Assembly: GCA_002323515.1 (NCBI GenBank)
Contig: DCQQ01000035.1
Coordinates: forward strand, 50,720-94,241
Length of the DNA stretch: 43,522 nucleotides
Origin: Balneolaceae bacterium UBA1514
Lineage (GTDB): Bacteria; Bacteroidota; Rhodothermia; Balneolales; Balneolaceae
Reading direction: 5' to 3'
Positions 42,939 through 43,522 of the stretch are shown here, piece after piece. Both the position numbers and the translations under genes were made by a program. A model generated the notes under the pieces. It ran no database searches, was not told the origin of the DNA, and saw only the letters and a list, made by a program, of their open reading frames with translations. The stretch's first letter is position 1. Each line of letters opens with the position of its first letter.

Positions 42939-43522
42939 ATGGATTTAGAAAAAAAATTACAACAACTCAAAGCTCGCTATAATGAACTGAATGCAGCAAT
43001 GAGTGATCCTGGTATATTCGATGACCCCGAAAACTATACCAAGCTTACCAAAGAAAGAAGTGATCTGGAAGAGGTAGTACTGGATTTTGATCGATATACT
43101 GAATTAAAGGGAAACTTTAAGGGTAATATTGAGCTAATCGAAATGAATGAGGATCCTGAGATCACAGAGATGGCTGTAGCTGAGAACAAAGAACTTAAAG
43201 CAGCATTAGCTCGACTAGAAGATGAACTTAAAATTAAGTTGGTTCCTAAAGATCCTGAGGATTCAAAAAATGCGATAGTCGAGGTTAGAGCTGGTACAGG
43301 AGGTGATGAGGCGGCTATCTTTGCGGGAAATTTATTTGATATGTATCGCCGATATGCCGACGATTTAGGGTGGAAACTTCAAATTCTAAGCTTGAACGAA
43401 TCAGAAAAAGGGGGGTGCAAAGAGATAAGTTTCTCCCTAGAAGGCCACGAAGTGTTTGGTAAAATGAAATTTGAGTCTGGAGTCCATCGGGTTCAGCGGG
43501 TTCCTGCTACTGAAAGTCAGGG
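42939..43522 (+). CDS. prfA: Peptide chain release factor 1 (5' part, runs off window)
   Basis: The first ~194 codons are present. ATG at 42939 opens a helical N-terminal domain (MDLEKKLQQLKARYNELN), then the domain typical of RF1: VEVRAGTGGDEAAIFAGNL, YRRYADDLGW and the incomplete core ending GVHRVQRVPATES. The GGQ and PxT anticodon-reading motifs are expected just beyond or at the window edge, so RF1 rather than RF2 is assigned from the N-terminal wording and the absence of the RF2 programmed frameshift. The hydrolysis of peptidyl-tRNA at UAA/UAG is the family role. Confidence 0.92.
   Translation, partial: MDLEKKLQQLKARYNELNAAMSDPGIFDDPENYTKLTKERSDLEEVVLDFDRYTELKGNFKGNIELIEMNEDPEITEMAVAENKELKAALARLEDELKIKLVPKDPEDSKNAIVEVRAGTGGDEAAIFAGNLFDMYRRYADDLGWKLQILSLNESEKGGCKEISFSLEGHEVFGKMKFESGVHRVQRVPATESQ

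Noticed and set aside
1..43522. tRNA, rRNA, CRISPR or insertion sequences
   Set aside because: Reading the intergenic regions showed no tRNA cloverleaf arms, no rRNA-like blocks, no regularly spaced repeats and no transposase ORF. A covariance-model scan would be needed to exclude small RNAs fully.

Overview
The window looks like a stretch of core chromosome from a Bacteroidota-group bacterium. A Balneolaceae-like member of Balneolota is my best guess, held at modest confidence. The reasons are a menaquinone pathway, an ssb / CNNM-transporter (GldE-like) pair, a eukaryotic-type (GSII) glutamine synthetase, a DUF2141 protein, a Bacteroidota-type promoter (TTG-N21-TATATTTG) in front of glnA, and few strong Shine-Dalgarno sites. 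About 41 conventional genes are densely packed on both strands, many in short operons with 4-20 base overlaps or gaps. I saw no rRNA, tRNA, CRISPR array or insertion sequence.

Layout. 0-2.6 kb: a degenerate serine-hydrolase-fold protein and a DUF819 membrane protein on the minus strand. 2.7-6.4 kb: a diaminopimelate/lysine operon, lysC-dapB-dapA-dapD. 6.5-10.9 kb: a small acidic protein, anmK (cell-wall recycling), an unrecognised signal-plus-membrane protein, and miaB. 10.9-12.45 kb: an AT-rich island (hand counts of 25-27% G+C in sampled blocks, against roughly 45-57% in flanking blocks) with tiny membrane-protein ORFs. It ends inside an ORF whose last third has normal composition. 12.6-15.4 kb: a secreted EEP-family hydrolase, then pyrE, pgpA and pgsA on the minus strand. 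15.6-19.9 kb: cinA, an outer-membrane barrel with a plug-like domain translationally coupled to it, and ftsX. 19.9-24.9 kb: a Fur-family regulator, a long-chain acyl-CoA ligase, a small membrane protein, a LOG-family protein and a cysteine desulfurase. 25.1-30.4 kb: pgk, a secreted asparaginase-type hydrolase, ssb, a CNNM/CorC protein and murB. 30.6-32.6 kb: a TorF-like porin and an ammonium transporter. 32.9-38.1 kb: purB and a men cluster (menA, menC, menE). 38.4-43.5 kb: glnA, DUF2141, a YbjQ-family protein, an RRM RNA-binding protein, purE, purK and the 5' part of prfA.

How the genes work together. LysC, DapB, DapA and DapD run aspartate to the succinylated DAP branch, feeding lysine and peptidoglycan. 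MurB makes UDP-MurNAc and AnmK recycles anhydro-MurNAc, so three cell-wall inputs lie here. PgsA and PgpA are consecutive steps of phosphatidylglycerol synthesis. AmtB, its porin neighbour and GlnA form a nitrogen-acquisition theme. PurB, PurE and PurK are purine biosynthesis, and MenA, MenC and MenE are menaquinone biosynthesis.

Most of the window is ordinary housekeeping. The least explained parts are the AT-rich island at 10.9-12.45 kb with its composition break, the motif-less serine-hydrolase homologue at the left edge, and the two-part protein at 7976-9520.
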